This document shows, piece by piece, positions 1 through 7,668 of a stretch of DNA of 27,124 nt (within the stretch, counting starts at the first letter, position 1; each line of letters opens with the position of its first letter). The position numbers and the translations under genes were made by a program. Origin of the DNA: Bacteroidales bacterium UBA2714 (lineage in GTDB: Bacteria > Bacteroidota > Bacteroidia > Bacteroidales > P3); the NCBI GenBank assembly GCA_002354035.1, contig DEKU01000041.1, forward strand, positions 1 through 27,124, in the 5' to 3' direction. A model generated the notes under the pieces. It saw nothing but the letters and a program-made list of their open reading frames with translations, ran no database searches and was not told the origin of the DNA.

Positions 1-263
1 ACCTTTTTCAGCGCAAGACAGGCTACAGGGCGGCCCCAGTGACTTCGGCAGAGTGGCGCGACGCCATTGGGGATGATGCAGCATGGCCCGTTGGGCTCGA
101 AAGGAAGGGAGGAGGACAACGTTGTGCTTACCGCGATTCTGATAGCACATGGATGAAGGCTGGGGCCTGTTGGGAGACCATCGCGCTGGGCTGCGCCACA
201 GAGCCGATGCCTGGCCAGCCCTTCCGAGAGCCTGTTATCTTTTTTGAGCCTTTGATATTAAGT

Positions 264-300
264 ACTCGGCCGTCTGAGAGGTGCGGGGAAAGGGGGCTGA
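264..300 (-). repeat. Degraded third copy of the asnS 3' end
   Basis: Read on the minus strand, this stretch resembles the last codons of asnS. The 12 bases at 264-275 are identical to 1613-1624, which hold the last codons of asnS. The next roughly 25 bases match imperfectly with one single-base gap. In the matching frame the translation keeps PFPRT, two changed residues, then TAE. It is not part of an intact gene. It lies beyond the terminator at 420-451. The match is short and could partly be chance, but a clearer second copy lies 185 bp away. Confidence 0.45.
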
Positions 301-401
301 CATTTGTGCTCTGACGATAGTTAATGCACAGCAATATAGACAATAAACAAAACGAGGAAGCGATTAAAGGCAACGGAAAGACGGCATGGAAAGGAGGAAT
401 A

Positions 402-455
402 ATGAAAAAATATAATATTAAAAAAGGGCTGCACACCGGGATGCGCAGCCCATAG
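402..455 (+). other. Short ORF with a strong ribosome binding site, probably not a gene
   Basis: An AAAGGAGG sequence sits four bases before an ATG that opens a 17-codon frame ending in TAG. The frame runs straight through the terminator hairpin of the opposite strand. Strong Shine-Dalgarno sites are rare in this phylum, so the match is noted, but the peptide has no recognisable feature and overlap with the hairpin makes coding unlikely. Confidence 0.12.
420..451 (-). terminator. Intrinsic terminator of the thyA-manC-asnS-relA-like unit
   Basis: On the minus strand a 10-bp stem (GGGCTGCGCA pairing with TGTGCAGCCC, one G-T pair) closes a six-base loop. It is followed at once by a run of T. 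It lies about 30 bp beyond the asnS-tail remnant and would end transcription coming from asnS and the RelA/SpoT-like gene. It may be the original asnS terminator, now moved away by the inserted gene. Confidence 0.85.
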
Positions 456-484
456 CATTTCTATCCTGTGGCCGATTATCAGAA

Positions 485-550
485 CTTGGGAGTGCGGGGG
501 AAGGGGATGACGTCACGGATGTTGGCCATACCTGTTCCGAAATACTTTTT
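485..550 (-). repeat. Second copy of the asnS 3' end (truncated remnant)
   Basis: Positions 485-514 are identical to 1623-1652 inside asnS. The match continues for 15 more bases with one change and then decays. In the asnS frame the remnant reads FGTGMANIRDVIPFPRTPKF and then TGA, against FVTGMANIRDVIPFPRTPK plus TAEF in the intact gene. Several differences are synonymous (ACA/ACC, GGT/GGC, CGT/CGC). The copy therefore probably evolved as coding DNA in another asnS allele rather than arising by a recent local duplication. A TGA lies in frame just upstream, so it is not translated as a tail of the neighbouring gene. Together with asnS it brackets the RelA/SpoT-like gene. Confidence 0.85.
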
Positions 551-554
551 TCAA

Positions 555-1595
555 TTATGTAATGTGTCCAGACAATCGACAACCATTGTGGAATTGTAGT
601 AAGGCATCAATGAATTCCTTAGCATTGAGGAAGTAACTAGGATATGCTTCAAGTAGCTCTGTCATATCGGATACAGAAACCAATACAACGGCACCTTTTT
701 TTCTATCTATGCTACTTTCCACTTTCGAATATAGCTCATTAGCTGCTCCTACTTCTTCTGACGTGAAATGACGTAGTTGTGATATATGGTTTTCATAATT
801 GATATGCACAACGACATAACCTTTGCTAAAAGATTTTTCAGAAGTAATCCTTACAGCTCCAACAAGAGAACTTAATTGTTCAGTAAATTTGTGCTCATTT
901 TCAACCTTGTCATATTGTTTGCAGAAGTCTGCCTCAGTGAAATTGGCATAGTTTGCCGAGACTGCTTGATTCTCTTGGCGTGCGAATATGGCACTGACTA
1001 ACTTGAAGTAGTTCTGCCATTGTTCGTCTCCTACACTTGCTTTCAATGGCGATTGAGAAATAAGTTCTGCTGTTTCTACGGCAGTAGCCCAGTCGTGCTG
1101 TAATCGTGTACGTATTTGCAGTTCCACGAGCAATCCATCTTTGTCCACCTCTTTAGAGTGATATTTATAGACGAAATGTATGCTTCTGTAACCACTCTCT
1201 TTGGGGGTTTGCACATAATTGTATGTGCGTTCCTGAGAAAAGTCGTCAAGAGGTGTATTCTGCAATAACTGATAGGCGGATAAAAGGGTAGGAATGTCCT
1301 CGAAGGCAAATCGCGCACCACCAATATCCTGTACTCCACCAAGTCCCATCTTTGGATTATGCTTTAACTTATCCACTATAGAGGTCATACGCTTCAACCG
1401 TTTGGAGGAGAAGGCAACAGGTATATTATTAGTTGCCAGGATTTGTTCAACTTGTGCAGACATATTTTCAAGCACAGGTTGATGTAAAGCCCGCCAATCG
1501 TCTATCATAGTGGTGGCTTCCGCAACTTTAAAGACGTCTTCCTCTGAAATAATGGTTTGACCTGCTTTGTTTAACGTATTACGTGAGTACTTCAT
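555..1595 (-). CDS. RelA/SpoT synthetase-domain protein (stand-alone alarmone synthetase-like)
   Basis: 346 aa. The nucleotide-pyrophosphokinase fold of RelA/SpoT enzymes is visible between about residues 60 and 180: a basic SKRLKRM segment near 63-70, QDIGGARF near 89-96, the ESGYRSIH loop near 132-139, and ELQIRT followed by HDWATAVE near 158-175. Aspartate, arginines, tyrosine and glutamate expected for catalysis are all there. No HD hydrolase, TGS or ACT domain is present. The last 150 residues are a tail I do not recognise. Stand-alone proteins of this type make (p)ppGpp, or act as toxins that pyrophosphorylate tRNA or ATP (toxSAS, CapRel). Which applies here cannot be told. The ATG lies 12 bp after the asnS stop with no promoter between, so it should be expressed from the asnS transcript. 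The gene is distinctly more AT-rich than asnS and sits between two asnS 3' ends, which points to acquisition. No antitoxin gene adjoins it. Confidence 0.85.
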   Translation of the reverse strand: MKYSRNTLNKAGQTIISEEDVFKVAEATTMIDDWRALHQPVLENMSAQVEQILATNNIPVAFSSKRLKRMTSIVDKLKHNPKMGLGGVQDIGGARFAFEDIPTLLSAYQLLQNTPLDDFSQERTYNYVQTPKESGYRSIHFVYKYHSKEVDKDGLLVELQIRTRLQHDWATAVETAELISQSPLKASVGDEQWQNYFKLVSAIFARQENQAVSANYANFTEADFCKQYDKVENEHKFTEQLSSLVGAVRITSEKSFSKGYVVVHINYENHISQLRHFTSEEVGAANELYSKVESSIDRKKGAVVLVSVSDMTELLEAYPSYFLNAKEFIDALLQFHNGCRLSGHIT

Positions 1596-1607
1596 GATTG
1601 TGTTATT

Positions 1608-3014
1608 TTAAAACTCGGCCGTCTTGGGAGTGCGGGGGAAGGGGATGACGTCGCGGATGTTGGCCATGCCGGTGACAAAAAGCATCAGACGCTCGAAGCC
1701 CAGACCAAAACCAGCGTGCGGGCAGGTGCCATAGCGGCGGGTGTCGAGATACCACCACATGTCTTTCATGGGGATGTTGCGCTCGGTAATGGAGTTCATC
1801 AGCTTGTCATAGTTCTCCTCACGGACGGAGCCACCGATAATTTCGCCAATCTGGGGGAAGAGGACGTCGGTGCCCTGCACGGTTTTGCCGTCGTCGTTCT
1901 GTTTCATGTAGAAGGCCTTGATTTCCTTGGGGTAGTCAATCATGATGACAGGTTTCTTGAAGTGTTCCTCAACAAGGAAGCGCTCATGTTCGCTGGCAAG
2001 GTCGACACCCCAATAGACGGGGAATTCGAACTTGTGGCCGTTTTTGACGGCCTCTTCCAGTATGCGGATGCCTTCGGTGTAGGGCAGGCGGATGAAGTCG
2101 GTGTTCACCACACTCTGCAGACGTTCGATAAGACCTTTGTCGATCATATTATTGAGGAACTGGAGGTCGTCTTTGCAGTGTTCCAGAGCCCAGGTGATGC
2201 AGTATTTGATGAATTCCTCCTCGAGGGCGGTGAGGTCGTCGAGCTCATAGAAAGCCATCTCCGGTTCAATCATCCAGAACTCAGCCAAGTGGCGCGGAGT
2301 GTTGCTGTTCTCAGCACGGAAGGTGGGACCGAAGGTGTAGATCTTGCCCAGAGCGGTGGCACCCAGCTCGCCTTCCAGCTGCCCGCTGACGGTGAGGGCG
2401 GTTTGTTTGCCAAAGAAATCTTGGCTGTAGTCGATGCTGCCGTCCTCTAAGCGCGGGGGATTCTTCATATCAAGGGTGGTCACCTGGAACATCTCGCCGG
2501 CTCCTTCGCAGTCGCTGGCAGTGATGAGGGGAGTGTGGAAATAGAAGAATCCACGTTCGTGGAAGAAGGTGTGGATGGCGTAGGCCATATGGTGACGGAT
2601 GCGGCACACGGCACCGAAAGTGTTGGTGCGGGGACGCAGGTGACCTATCTCACGCAGGAACTCCATGGAGTGGCCCTTCTTTTGCAGGGGGTAGCTGTCG
2701 GGGTCGGCCTCGCCATAGAGGATGATGTTCCGGGCTTGGATTTCAACATTCTGGCCCGCGCCTTGCGATTTGACCAAACGGCCTTCGACACAGATGCAGG
2801 CTCCCGTGGTGATGCGGCGCAGCAGGCTCTCGTCGAAATTGGCCAGATCCACCACCACCTGTATGTTATTGATTGTCGAACCATCGTTCAGGGCTATGAA
2901 TGCCACGTTCTTGTTGCCGCGCTTGGTGCGCACCCAACCTTTCACTACCACATCGGAGTCTACCATCTGCTCCGCACTTTCAGCAAACAAAAGTTTAATC
3001 TCTGTTCGTTTCAT
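1608..3014 (-). CDS. asnS: Asparaginyl-tRNA synthetase
   Basis: 468 aa from the ATG at 3014; a TTG two codons upstream is also possible. A class IIb aminoacyl-tRNA synthetase that charges tRNA-Asn with asparagine in the cytoplasm. The N-terminal OB-fold anticodon-binding domain spans roughly residues 15-105 (VVKGWVRTKR, FIALNDGS). The catalytic core follows, with motif 2 (FRAENSNTPRHLAEFWMIEPEM region, about 232-255) and motif 3 (GFGLGFERLMLF) close to the end. Length is normal for the Bacteroidales enzyme. It follows the manC-like gene by 34 bp on the same strand and is probably in one transcript with it. Its last about 15 codons are repeated twice downstream, around the RelA/SpoT-like gene. 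Confidence 0.97.
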   Translation of the reverse strand: MKRTEIKLLFAESAEQMVDSDVVVKGWVRTKRGNKNVAFIALNDGSTINNIQVVVDLANFDESLLRRITTGACICVEGRLVKSQGAGQNVEIQARNIILYGEADPDSYPLQKKGHSMEFLREIGHLRPRTNTFGAVCRIRHHMAYAIHTFFHERGFFYFHTPLITASDCEGAGEMFQVTTLDMKNPPRLEDGSIDYSQDFFGKQTALTVSGQLEGELGATALGKIYTFGPTFRAENSNTPRHLAEFWMIEPEMAFYELDDLTALEEEFIKYCITWALEHCKDDLQFLNNMIDKGLIERLQSVVNTDFIRLPYTEGIRILEEAVKNGHKFEFPVYWGVDLASEHERFLVEEHFKKPVIMIDYPKEIKAFYMKQNDDGKTVQGTDVLFPQIGEIIGGSVREENYDKLMNSITERNIPMKDMWWYLDTRRYGTCPHAGFGLGFERLMLFVTGMANIRDVIPFPRTPKTAEF

Positions 3015-3048
3015 AATCAACTAAAAGTCTATTTATAATGTTTTTGTA

Positions 3049-4158
3049 TTATTCTTGCTCTGTAGCCTTGGCTTTTTCCTGCTGTTCTTTGAGATTGAAC
3101 AGCTCCACGTCGGAGGCAAACTTGGCCATGCGGTCCTCCTCGCTGCGGGGGCAGATGAGGATGGTGTCCTCGTCGGCGGCCACGATATAGCCCTCCAGAC
3201 CTTGCAGCACGACGGTGCGGTTCTGCGGAACATGGACCAGCGTGTCTTTCACATCGTAGAGGAAAGCCCTGCCCATGACCACACTGTTGCCAGCGGCATT
3301 GCGGCGGCTGATGCTGTACAGGGAGTCCCACGACTCGATGTCAGACCACCCGAACGAGGCTTCCAGCACGTACACGTCCTCGGCATGTTCCATGATGCCG
3401 AAGTCGACGGAGATAGACTCGCTCAAGGCATAGACCTGCTCCAACTCAGAGGGGGTGGTGTCGGCACCCAACTGGAAGAAACTGCCCGCCACACTGGGCA
3501 GGTAGCGCTCGTAGGACCGGCGCAAAGTGGGAAGGCTCCAAACATAGACACCCGAGTTCCAGAAGAATTCGCCCGTGGCAATGAACTGGCGGGCCATCTC
3601 CACTGGGGGTTTCTCGGTGAAGGTGACAACACGGTGCAGGTTGCGCGCGTCGGGCGACGAGGCCTCCTCGAACTGGATATAGCCATACTGTGCATTGGGG
3701 GTTGTGGGACGGACGCCCAGCGTCACAATGCAATCGCAGTGTGACGTCAGTTCCAAGGCTTGCTCCACATCCTGCACATAACGGTCCTCGCCGAAAATGG
3801 CGTGGTCCGAAGGTGTTACAACCACATTGGCATGGGGGTTCTGCTCATGAATCACCGCAGCGGCATAGGCCACACAGGGCGCAGTGTTGCGCCGGGTGGG
3901 TTCGCACAGCACCTGGTAGGGCAACAGCCCCTCAATCTGCTCTCTCACCCGCTGCTCATACTTGCGGTGGGTCACGATGATGATGTTTTCGCGGGGGCAT
4001 ATCCTCTCAAACCGCGCAAACGTGGTCTGCAACATCGACCGCCCGTTGCCCAGTATGTCGATAAACTGTTTCGGACTGTTGTCCCGGCATATAGGCCAAA
4101 AGCGGCTTCCAAAACCGCCTGCCATTATGATGCAATAATTATTTCCGTTGACTTTCAC
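3049..4158 (-). CDS. manC: Mannose-1-phosphate guanylyltransferase (GDP-mannose pyrophosphorylase)
   Basis: 369 aa. Makes GDP-mannose from mannose-1-phosphate and GTP, the donor for mannose and GDP-fucose in surface polysaccharides. The nucleotidyltransferase signature MAGGFGSRFWP is at residues 12-22, followed by PKQF near 29-32. Later come TPSDHAIF, a FTEKP sugar-phosphate motif near 185, and the conserved SVDFGIMEHA and FGWSDIESWDSL blocks. Only the transferase and a short C-terminal tail are present, with no fused phosphomannose isomerase. The start is a GTG, since the first in-frame ATG falls inside the nucleotide-binding motif. The GTG overlaps the stop of a possible 24-codon ORF that links it to thyA. 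Confidence 0.92.
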   Translation of the reverse strand: MKVNGNNYCIIMAGGFGSRFWPICRDNSPKQFIDILGNGRSMLQTTFARFERICPRENIIIVTHRKYEQRVREQIEGLLPYQVLCEPTRRNTAPCVAYAAAVIHEQNPHANVVVTPSDHAIFGEDRYVQDVEQALELTSHCDCIVTLGVRPTTPNAQYGYIQFEEASSPDARNLHRVVTFTEKPPVEMARQFIATGEFFWNSGVYVWSLPTLRRSYERYLPSVAGSFFQLGADTTPSELEQVYALSESISVDFGIMEHAEDVYVLEASFGWSDIESWDSLYSISRRNAAGNSVVMGRAFLYDVKDTLVHVPQNRTVVLQGLEGYIVAADEDTILICPRSEEDRMAKFASDVELFNLKEQQEKAKATEQE

Positions 4159-4229
4159 AATAACACGTACTCTTTCTTTAGTAATATCACCATATCTTCA
4201 TCGCCGCTTCGGGCATCAAGGCTCTCCAT
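4155..4229 (-). CDS. Possible 24-aa small ORF between thyA and manC
   Basis: An ATG five bases after the thyA stop opens a 24-codon frame (start MESLDARSGDED, end KKEYVLL). Its TGA overlaps the GTG start of the manC-like gene. The tight fit on both sides resembles translational coupling, which could help the weak GTG start. No homology is recognised, and the frame may be just a chance opening in a 76-bp spacer. Confidence 0.25.
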   Translation of the reverse strand: MESLDARSGDEDMVILLKKEYVLL

Positions 4230-4234
4230 CTTCG

Positions 4235-5029
4235 TCACACGCTCACCTCTCCCTTAATATGCGGATGGGGGTCATACCCCTCCAGCTTGAAATCATCGTA
4301 ATCGAAGTCGAAAATACACTTCCGCTCCGGATTCAGCCACATGCGGGGCAATGGCCTGGGCTCACGCGTCAGCTGCAGACGGCACTGCTCCACATGATTG
4401 TTGTAGATGTGCGCGTCGCCCAGCGTATGCACAAAATCGCCGTATTTAAGGCCGCAAGCCTGAGCCACCATCATGGTGAACAACGCATACGACGCTATAT
4501 TGAACGGCACGCCCAGAAAGATATCAGCCGAACGCTGATAAAGCTGACAGCTCAGCCTGCCTTCCGACACGTAGAACTGGAACAGAATGTGACATGGCGG
4601 GAGGTGCATCTGCTCCAACTCGCCCACATTCCATGCCGACACCAGCAGCCGCCGCGAGTCGGGGTTGCGCTTGATCTCTTCTATCAAACTGCTGATCTGG
4701 TCCACATGTCCGCCGTCGGCCGTGCCCCACGAGCGCCACTGGTGCCCATAGATGGGTCCCAGCTCGCCGTCGGCTCCGGCCCACTCGTCCCAGATGCTCA
4801 CGCCGTGGTCATGCAGATACTTCACATTCGTGTCGCCCCGCAAAAACCACAGCAACTCATATATAATCGACCGCAAATGCAATTTCTTCGTGGTGAGCAA
4901 CGGGAAACCGTCGTCCAGATGGAACCGCATCTGGTAGCCGAACACACTGATGGTGCCCGTCCCCGTGCGGTCCTCCTTCGCCACCCCGTGCTCCAGCACA
5001 TGCTGCAGCAAGTCAAGATATTGTCTCAT
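4235..5029 (-). CDS. thyA: Thymidylate synthase
   Basis: 264 aa, the same length as the E. coli enzyme. Converts dUMP to dTMP using methylene-tetrahydrofolate. DRTGTGT at 21-27 is the phosphate-binding loop and PPCH carries the catalytic cysteine (C146 by alignment). SCQLYQRSADIFLG, PFNIASYALF and the C-terminal GYDPHP are all conserved. The start at MRQYLDLLQ is chosen because it matches the family N-terminus; a longer frame back to 5104 adds residues unlike any ThyA. First gene of the minus-strand cluster with manC and asnS. No folA (dihydrofolate reductase) follows in this window. Confidence 0.97.
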   Translation of the reverse strand: MRQYLDLLQHVLEHGVAKEDRTGTGTISVFGYQMRFHLDDGFPLLTTKKLHLRSIIYELLWFLRGDTNVKYLHDHGVSIWDEWAGADGELGPIYGHQWRSWGTADGGHVDQISSLIEEIKRNPDSRRLLVSAWNVGELEQMHLPPCHILFQFYVSEGRLSCQLYQRSADIFLGVPFNIASYALFTMMVAQACGLKYGDFVHTLGDAHIYNNHVEQCRLQLTREPRPLPRMWLNPERKCIFDFDYDDFKLEGYDPHPHIKGEVSV

Positions 5030-5291
5030 TCCTATATTGTTTCCTGTTACAAAGTTTAATGTGCCGTGTTTCCCCGACTCCAACAACCTCCCCACGCCAA
5101 ACACTGCACATCATAACGCAGAAAAAACAATAATATTATCCCCTCGCCAAAAATCTCTTCTTTGTAGATTCATCATTACTGCCCCACTATTATTTTGCCA
5201 CCATCCACCATTCTTCATTTTTTTTGTATCTTTGCAATTTGCAAACACGTATTAAACATTATTACAAATCGCAATTAAACAACACATTATA
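5030..5291. other. Divergent intergenic region between thyA and the peroxidase gene
   Basis: This 262-bp spacer is AT-rich and holds no convincing ORF. On the plus strand it contains the promoter at 5227-5234 described separately. On the minus strand the only candidate is a weak AAACTTTG (5050-5057), one base off the -7 consensus, which would give thyA a very short leader. Confidence 0.5.
5227..5234 (+). promoter_or_regulatory. Bacteroidota -7 promoter box for the peroxidase gene
   Basis: TATCTTTG fits the phylum consensus TAnnTTTG, about 57 bp before the ATG at 5292. It overlaps an inverted repeat (TTTGCA, three bases, TGCAAA, 5231-5245) that could be an operator. A clear -33 TTTG at normal spacing was not found. 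Confidence 0.6.
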
Positions 5292-5903
5292 ATGAAATCA
5301 CCCGCTTTAAACCTGATTTCCGTTGCCCTCTTGGCAACCGCTTTCGCCCTCCTCGGCTGCAACAAAGAAAACACACCTGTGGAGGAGCAGCCCATCAACG
5401 ACACCGTTGTCAACGACACTGTCATCCCCGAGGAGCCCGCCGACAACATCTACCAATTCTCCGTCCTCGACGGAAACGGCGACAGCGTCTCCCTTGCCCA
5501 GTATCGAGGCCAAGTGCTCCTTGTGGTCAACACCGCCACTCAATGCGGCTACACCCCGCAGTACACCGACCTCGAGCGCATCTACCAACTTTACAAAGAC
5601 AGCGGATTCGTGGTCCTCGACTTCCCCTGCAACCAGTTTGGCAACCAGGCCCCTGGCTCCTACGACGACATCCACGGCTACTGCACCAGCCGCTACAACA
5701 TCACCTTCCCCCAGTTTGCCAAAATCAATGTCAACGGCCCCGACGCCTCACCCCTCTACGTGTGGCTGAAAAGCAAGAAACCGGGCGACATACAGTGGAA
5801 CTTCACCAAATTCCTGGTAGATCGCGAGGGCAACGTGAAGCGGCGGTTCGAGCCGGCCAACTCCATGTCCACCGTCCAGGCGGCTGTGGCCAGCGCCCTC
5901 TAA
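5292..5903 (+). CDS. Glutathione peroxidase-like lipoprotein
   Basis: 203 aa. A lipobox ending LLGC gives a lipidated cysteine at residue 23. A linker rich in acidic and Thr/Val residues follows, with NDTV occurring twice. The thioredoxin-like peroxidase domain spans about 53-203. The peroxidatic cysteine is C85 in NTATQCGYTPQY. FPCNQFGNQ at 111-119 and WNFTKFL near 161 complete the Cys-Gln-Trp-Asn catalytic set. Such enzymes reduce hydrogen peroxide or lipid peroxides, in bacteria usually with thioredoxin as donor. The lipid anchor places it in the periplasm or at a membrane, which is less usual than the cytosolic BtuE type. It ends 9 bp from the end of the convergent rsgA, with no obvious terminator between. 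Confidence 0.9.
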   Translation: MKSPALNLISVALLATAFALLGCNKENTPVEEQPINDTVVNDTVIPEEPADNIYQFSVLDGNGDSVSLAQYRGQVLLVVNTATQCGYTPQYTDLERIYQLYKDSGFVVLDFPCNQFGNQAPGSYDDIHGYCTSRYNITFPQFAKINVNGPDASPLYVWLKSKKPGDIQWNFTKFLVDREGNVKRRFEPANSMSTVQAAVASAL

Positions 5904-5912
5904 ACCCCTCTC

Positions 5913-6944
5913 CTACTCGCCACTCTCTATCTGGTCGATGATGCCCAGATAGTTGGCATAGCGCTCGGTGCTGATTTCACCACGCTCCACGGCATCCTTC
6001 ACCGCGCAACGCGGCTCATGCCGATGGGTGCAGTTGGCAAAATGGCACTGCGGCAGCACCACCCGCATCTCGGGGAAGAAATGCGACAACTCCTCGGGCT
6101 TGAAATCAACCATCCCGAACTCTTTGATTCCCGGCGTGTCAATGATGAACGTAGGCTGCCCGCCATCCGTCCCCGTCAGGCTCGACGCAGCCAACCCCTC
6201 GACTCCAGACACCCCACCGCCAAGGCCGTCCCCCACCCCATACATCTCGGCAAAGGTGGTGGTATGTTTTCCCTTCAGGCTCCAGTCGCTCACCTCGCCC
6301 ACCCTCAGCTCCAGCCCCGGCACCAAGGCATTGAGCAACGCCGACTTGCCCACACCCGAATGACCGCAGAACAGCGTGGTCTGCCCCGCCATCATGCTGC
6401 GCACAGGCTCCAGCCCCTCGCCGCGCAAGGCGCTCACCCCATACACCGCATATCCGGCCCCCTCATACATGGACTTCACCCCCTCATAAAGCGCGGAGAC
6501 CTCATCGTCGTGCAAGTCAATCTTGTTGAAAACGATACATGCCGGCACATGATAGGCCTCGGCCGTCACCAGCAGGCGGTCGATAAAGCCCGTCGACGTG
6601 CGCGGAAAGGCCAGCGTGGCCACGATGCACAGGCGGTCCACATTGGCGGCAATGACATGCGTCTGCTTACTCAACTTCGTGGCCCGGCGCACGATATAAT
6701 TCCGTCGGTCGCACACCTCGGCAATCAACCCCGTGCCATCCTCCTGCATGGCATACTCCACCCAGTCGCCCACGGCCACAGGATTGGTCTGTTTGTTACC
6801 GCGCAGGCGGTAATTGCCTCGCAGACGGCAGTCCACCGTCGTCTCCGCCGCCCCGCCTTCGGGCAGCACCTTGTACCAACTGCCCGTGGTCCTCATCACA
6901 AGTCCTTTCATATCTTCATTGCTATCATTGTTCAACAACATCAT
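5913..6944 (-). CDS. rsgA: Small ribosomal subunit biogenesis GTPase RsgA
   Basis: 343 aa from the ATG at 6944; MKGLVMRTTGSWY at 6911 is an alternative start closer to the family N-terminus. A circularly permuted GTPase that helps late maturation of the 30S subunit. An OB-fold is at the N-terminus (TGSWYKVL, VAVGDWVEY). The G motifs appear in permuted order: FNKIDL near 136, the P-loop GHSGVGKSALLNAL near 193-206, and DTPGIKEFG near 267. A zinc-binding segment QCHFANCTHRHEPRC lies near 300-315. The ATG at 6944 overlaps the stop of the upstream small membrane protein gene as ATGA, which supports this start and translational coupling. Confidence 0.95.
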   Translation of the reverse strand: MMLLNNDSNEDMKGLVMRTTGSWYKVLPEGGAAETTVDCRLRGNYRLRGNKQTNPVAVGDWVEYAMQEDGTGLIAEVCDRRNYIVRRATKLSKQTHVIAANVDRLCIVATLAFPRTSTGFIDRLLVTAEAYHVPACIVFNKIDLHDDEVSALYEGVKSMYEGAGYAVYGVSALRGEGLEPVRSMMAGQTTLFCGHSGVGKSALLNALVPGLELRVGEVSDWSLKGKHTTTFAEMYGVGDGLGGGVSGVEGLAASSLTGTDGGQPTFIIDTPGIKEFGMVDFKPEELSHFFPEMRVVLPQCHFANCTHRHEPRCAVKDAVERGEISTERYANYLGIIDQIESGE

Positions 6945-7420
6945 TCACCGTCGGCACTGACCACCTTCAGGCTGTAATATCGCTTGCGGATCAGCACCAG
7001 CCTCACTGCCCACACCACAAAAAACACATCCGACACGATCTTAAACACCTGCGGCAACGGGACGAAAAGCGACACCACCCACACCGCGAGGTCGACATCG
7101 AAAAGCACATTCCACAACCTCTCGCGGTCGTGGAAAAGCACCGTCACATCCCGGTCGACCTCCACGCCGTCGCTCGTGCCACTGACCGAGAGGTCCAAAC
7201 TCCGCCCGCTCTTGCCCAACGGCACACGGCCTCCGAACTGCACCCGCACCCTATAGCGGCCGGTCGGCACCTCCATCCGCATCTCGTCGCCCTGCATCGT
7301 TCCGGCATACAGGTCGTCGATAAAAACGAGGTGGGGCAGCCGCGGCTCGTAAAAACGGCGGCAGTGCCGCAAAGTCAGTGTATTCATCGTATACTGTTTA
7401 TATTCATATCCATAGCTCAT
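6941..7420 (-). CDS. Small membrane protein of unknown function
   Basis: Up to 159 aa; MNTLTLRHC at 7387 is an equally plausible start giving 148 aa. I do not recognise the family. The first half looks like a small beta-rich domain (HLVFIDDLYAG, EVPTGRYRVRVQFGG) somewhat like PEGA-type domains. The C-terminal third has two hydrophobic segments (VDLAVWVVSLFVPL and VFFVVWAVRLVLI), then a basic tail. It is preceded by a good promoter and overlaps rsgA by four bases, so the two form an operon. Confidence 0.65.
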   Translation of the reverse strand: MSYGYEYKQYTMNTLTLRHCRRFYEPRLPHLVFIDDLYAGTMQGDEMRMEVPTGRYRVRVQFGGRVPLGKSGRSLDLSVSGTSDGVEVDRDVTVLFHDRERLWNVLFDVDLAVWVVSLFVPLPQVFKIVSDVFFVVWAVRLVLIRKRYYSLKVVSADGE

Positions 7421-7466
7421 TCTTCAAACCTTTCGTCGAGGTTTCCCTGCCGCACCTTTGGACAGG

Positions 7467-7474
7467 CAAAGATA
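7467..7474 (-). promoter_or_regulatory. -7 promoter box for the membrane protein-rsgA operon
   Basis: The minus strand reads TATCTTTG within a T-rich stretch, matching TAnnTTTG. The expected start of transcription is near 7460, about 40 bp before the first ATG. Confidence 0.65.
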
Positions 7475-7530
7475 CAAAAAAAAACCGACTTACAAGCTTT
7501 CCCGCTCTCTGCCCCCTCTTTCAATCCTAC

Positions 7531-7574
7531 TTCCCCGTTCCTTCATCGTTAATTAACGAAGAAGTAACGGGGAA
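7531..7574. repeat. 44-bp near-perfect palindrome
   Basis: Two 22-base arms meet without a loop at a TTAATTAA centre. Only two of 22 positions mismatch. There is no T-run on either side, so it is not a typical terminator. It lies between the divergent promoters of the rsgA operon and of the beta-galactosidase gene, about 70 bp before the latter's -7 box. A dimeric-regulator binding site or cruciform is possible. Confidence 0.7.
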
Positions 7575-7644
7575 CGGGCATCAAACTGACGGCTGTGTAA
7601 CAGACCTGCGACAAACCAATTTTTAATTATCCAGTTTTTTTTAT

Positions 7645-7652
7645 TATCTTTG
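7645..7652 (+). promoter_or_regulatory. -7 promoter box for the beta-galactosidase gene
   Basis: TATCTTTG matches TAnnTTTG 16 bp before the ATG, behind a T-tract. The predicted leader is very short. Confidence 0.65.
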
Positions 7653-7668
7653 CAATTTATTTATATAC

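Noticed and set aside
39..314. 91-codon open frame on the plus strand at the window edge
   Set aside because: Composition and sequence show no protein-like pattern, and it runs through the asnS-tail-like repeat of the other strand.
128..436. 102-codon open frame on the minus strand
   Set aside because: It crosses the terminator and the degraded asnS-tail copy in a different frame, has no family features and no promoter.
1716..2450. Long open frame opposite asnS
   Set aside because: It is the antisense shadow of a well conserved synthetase gene in GC-rich DNA.
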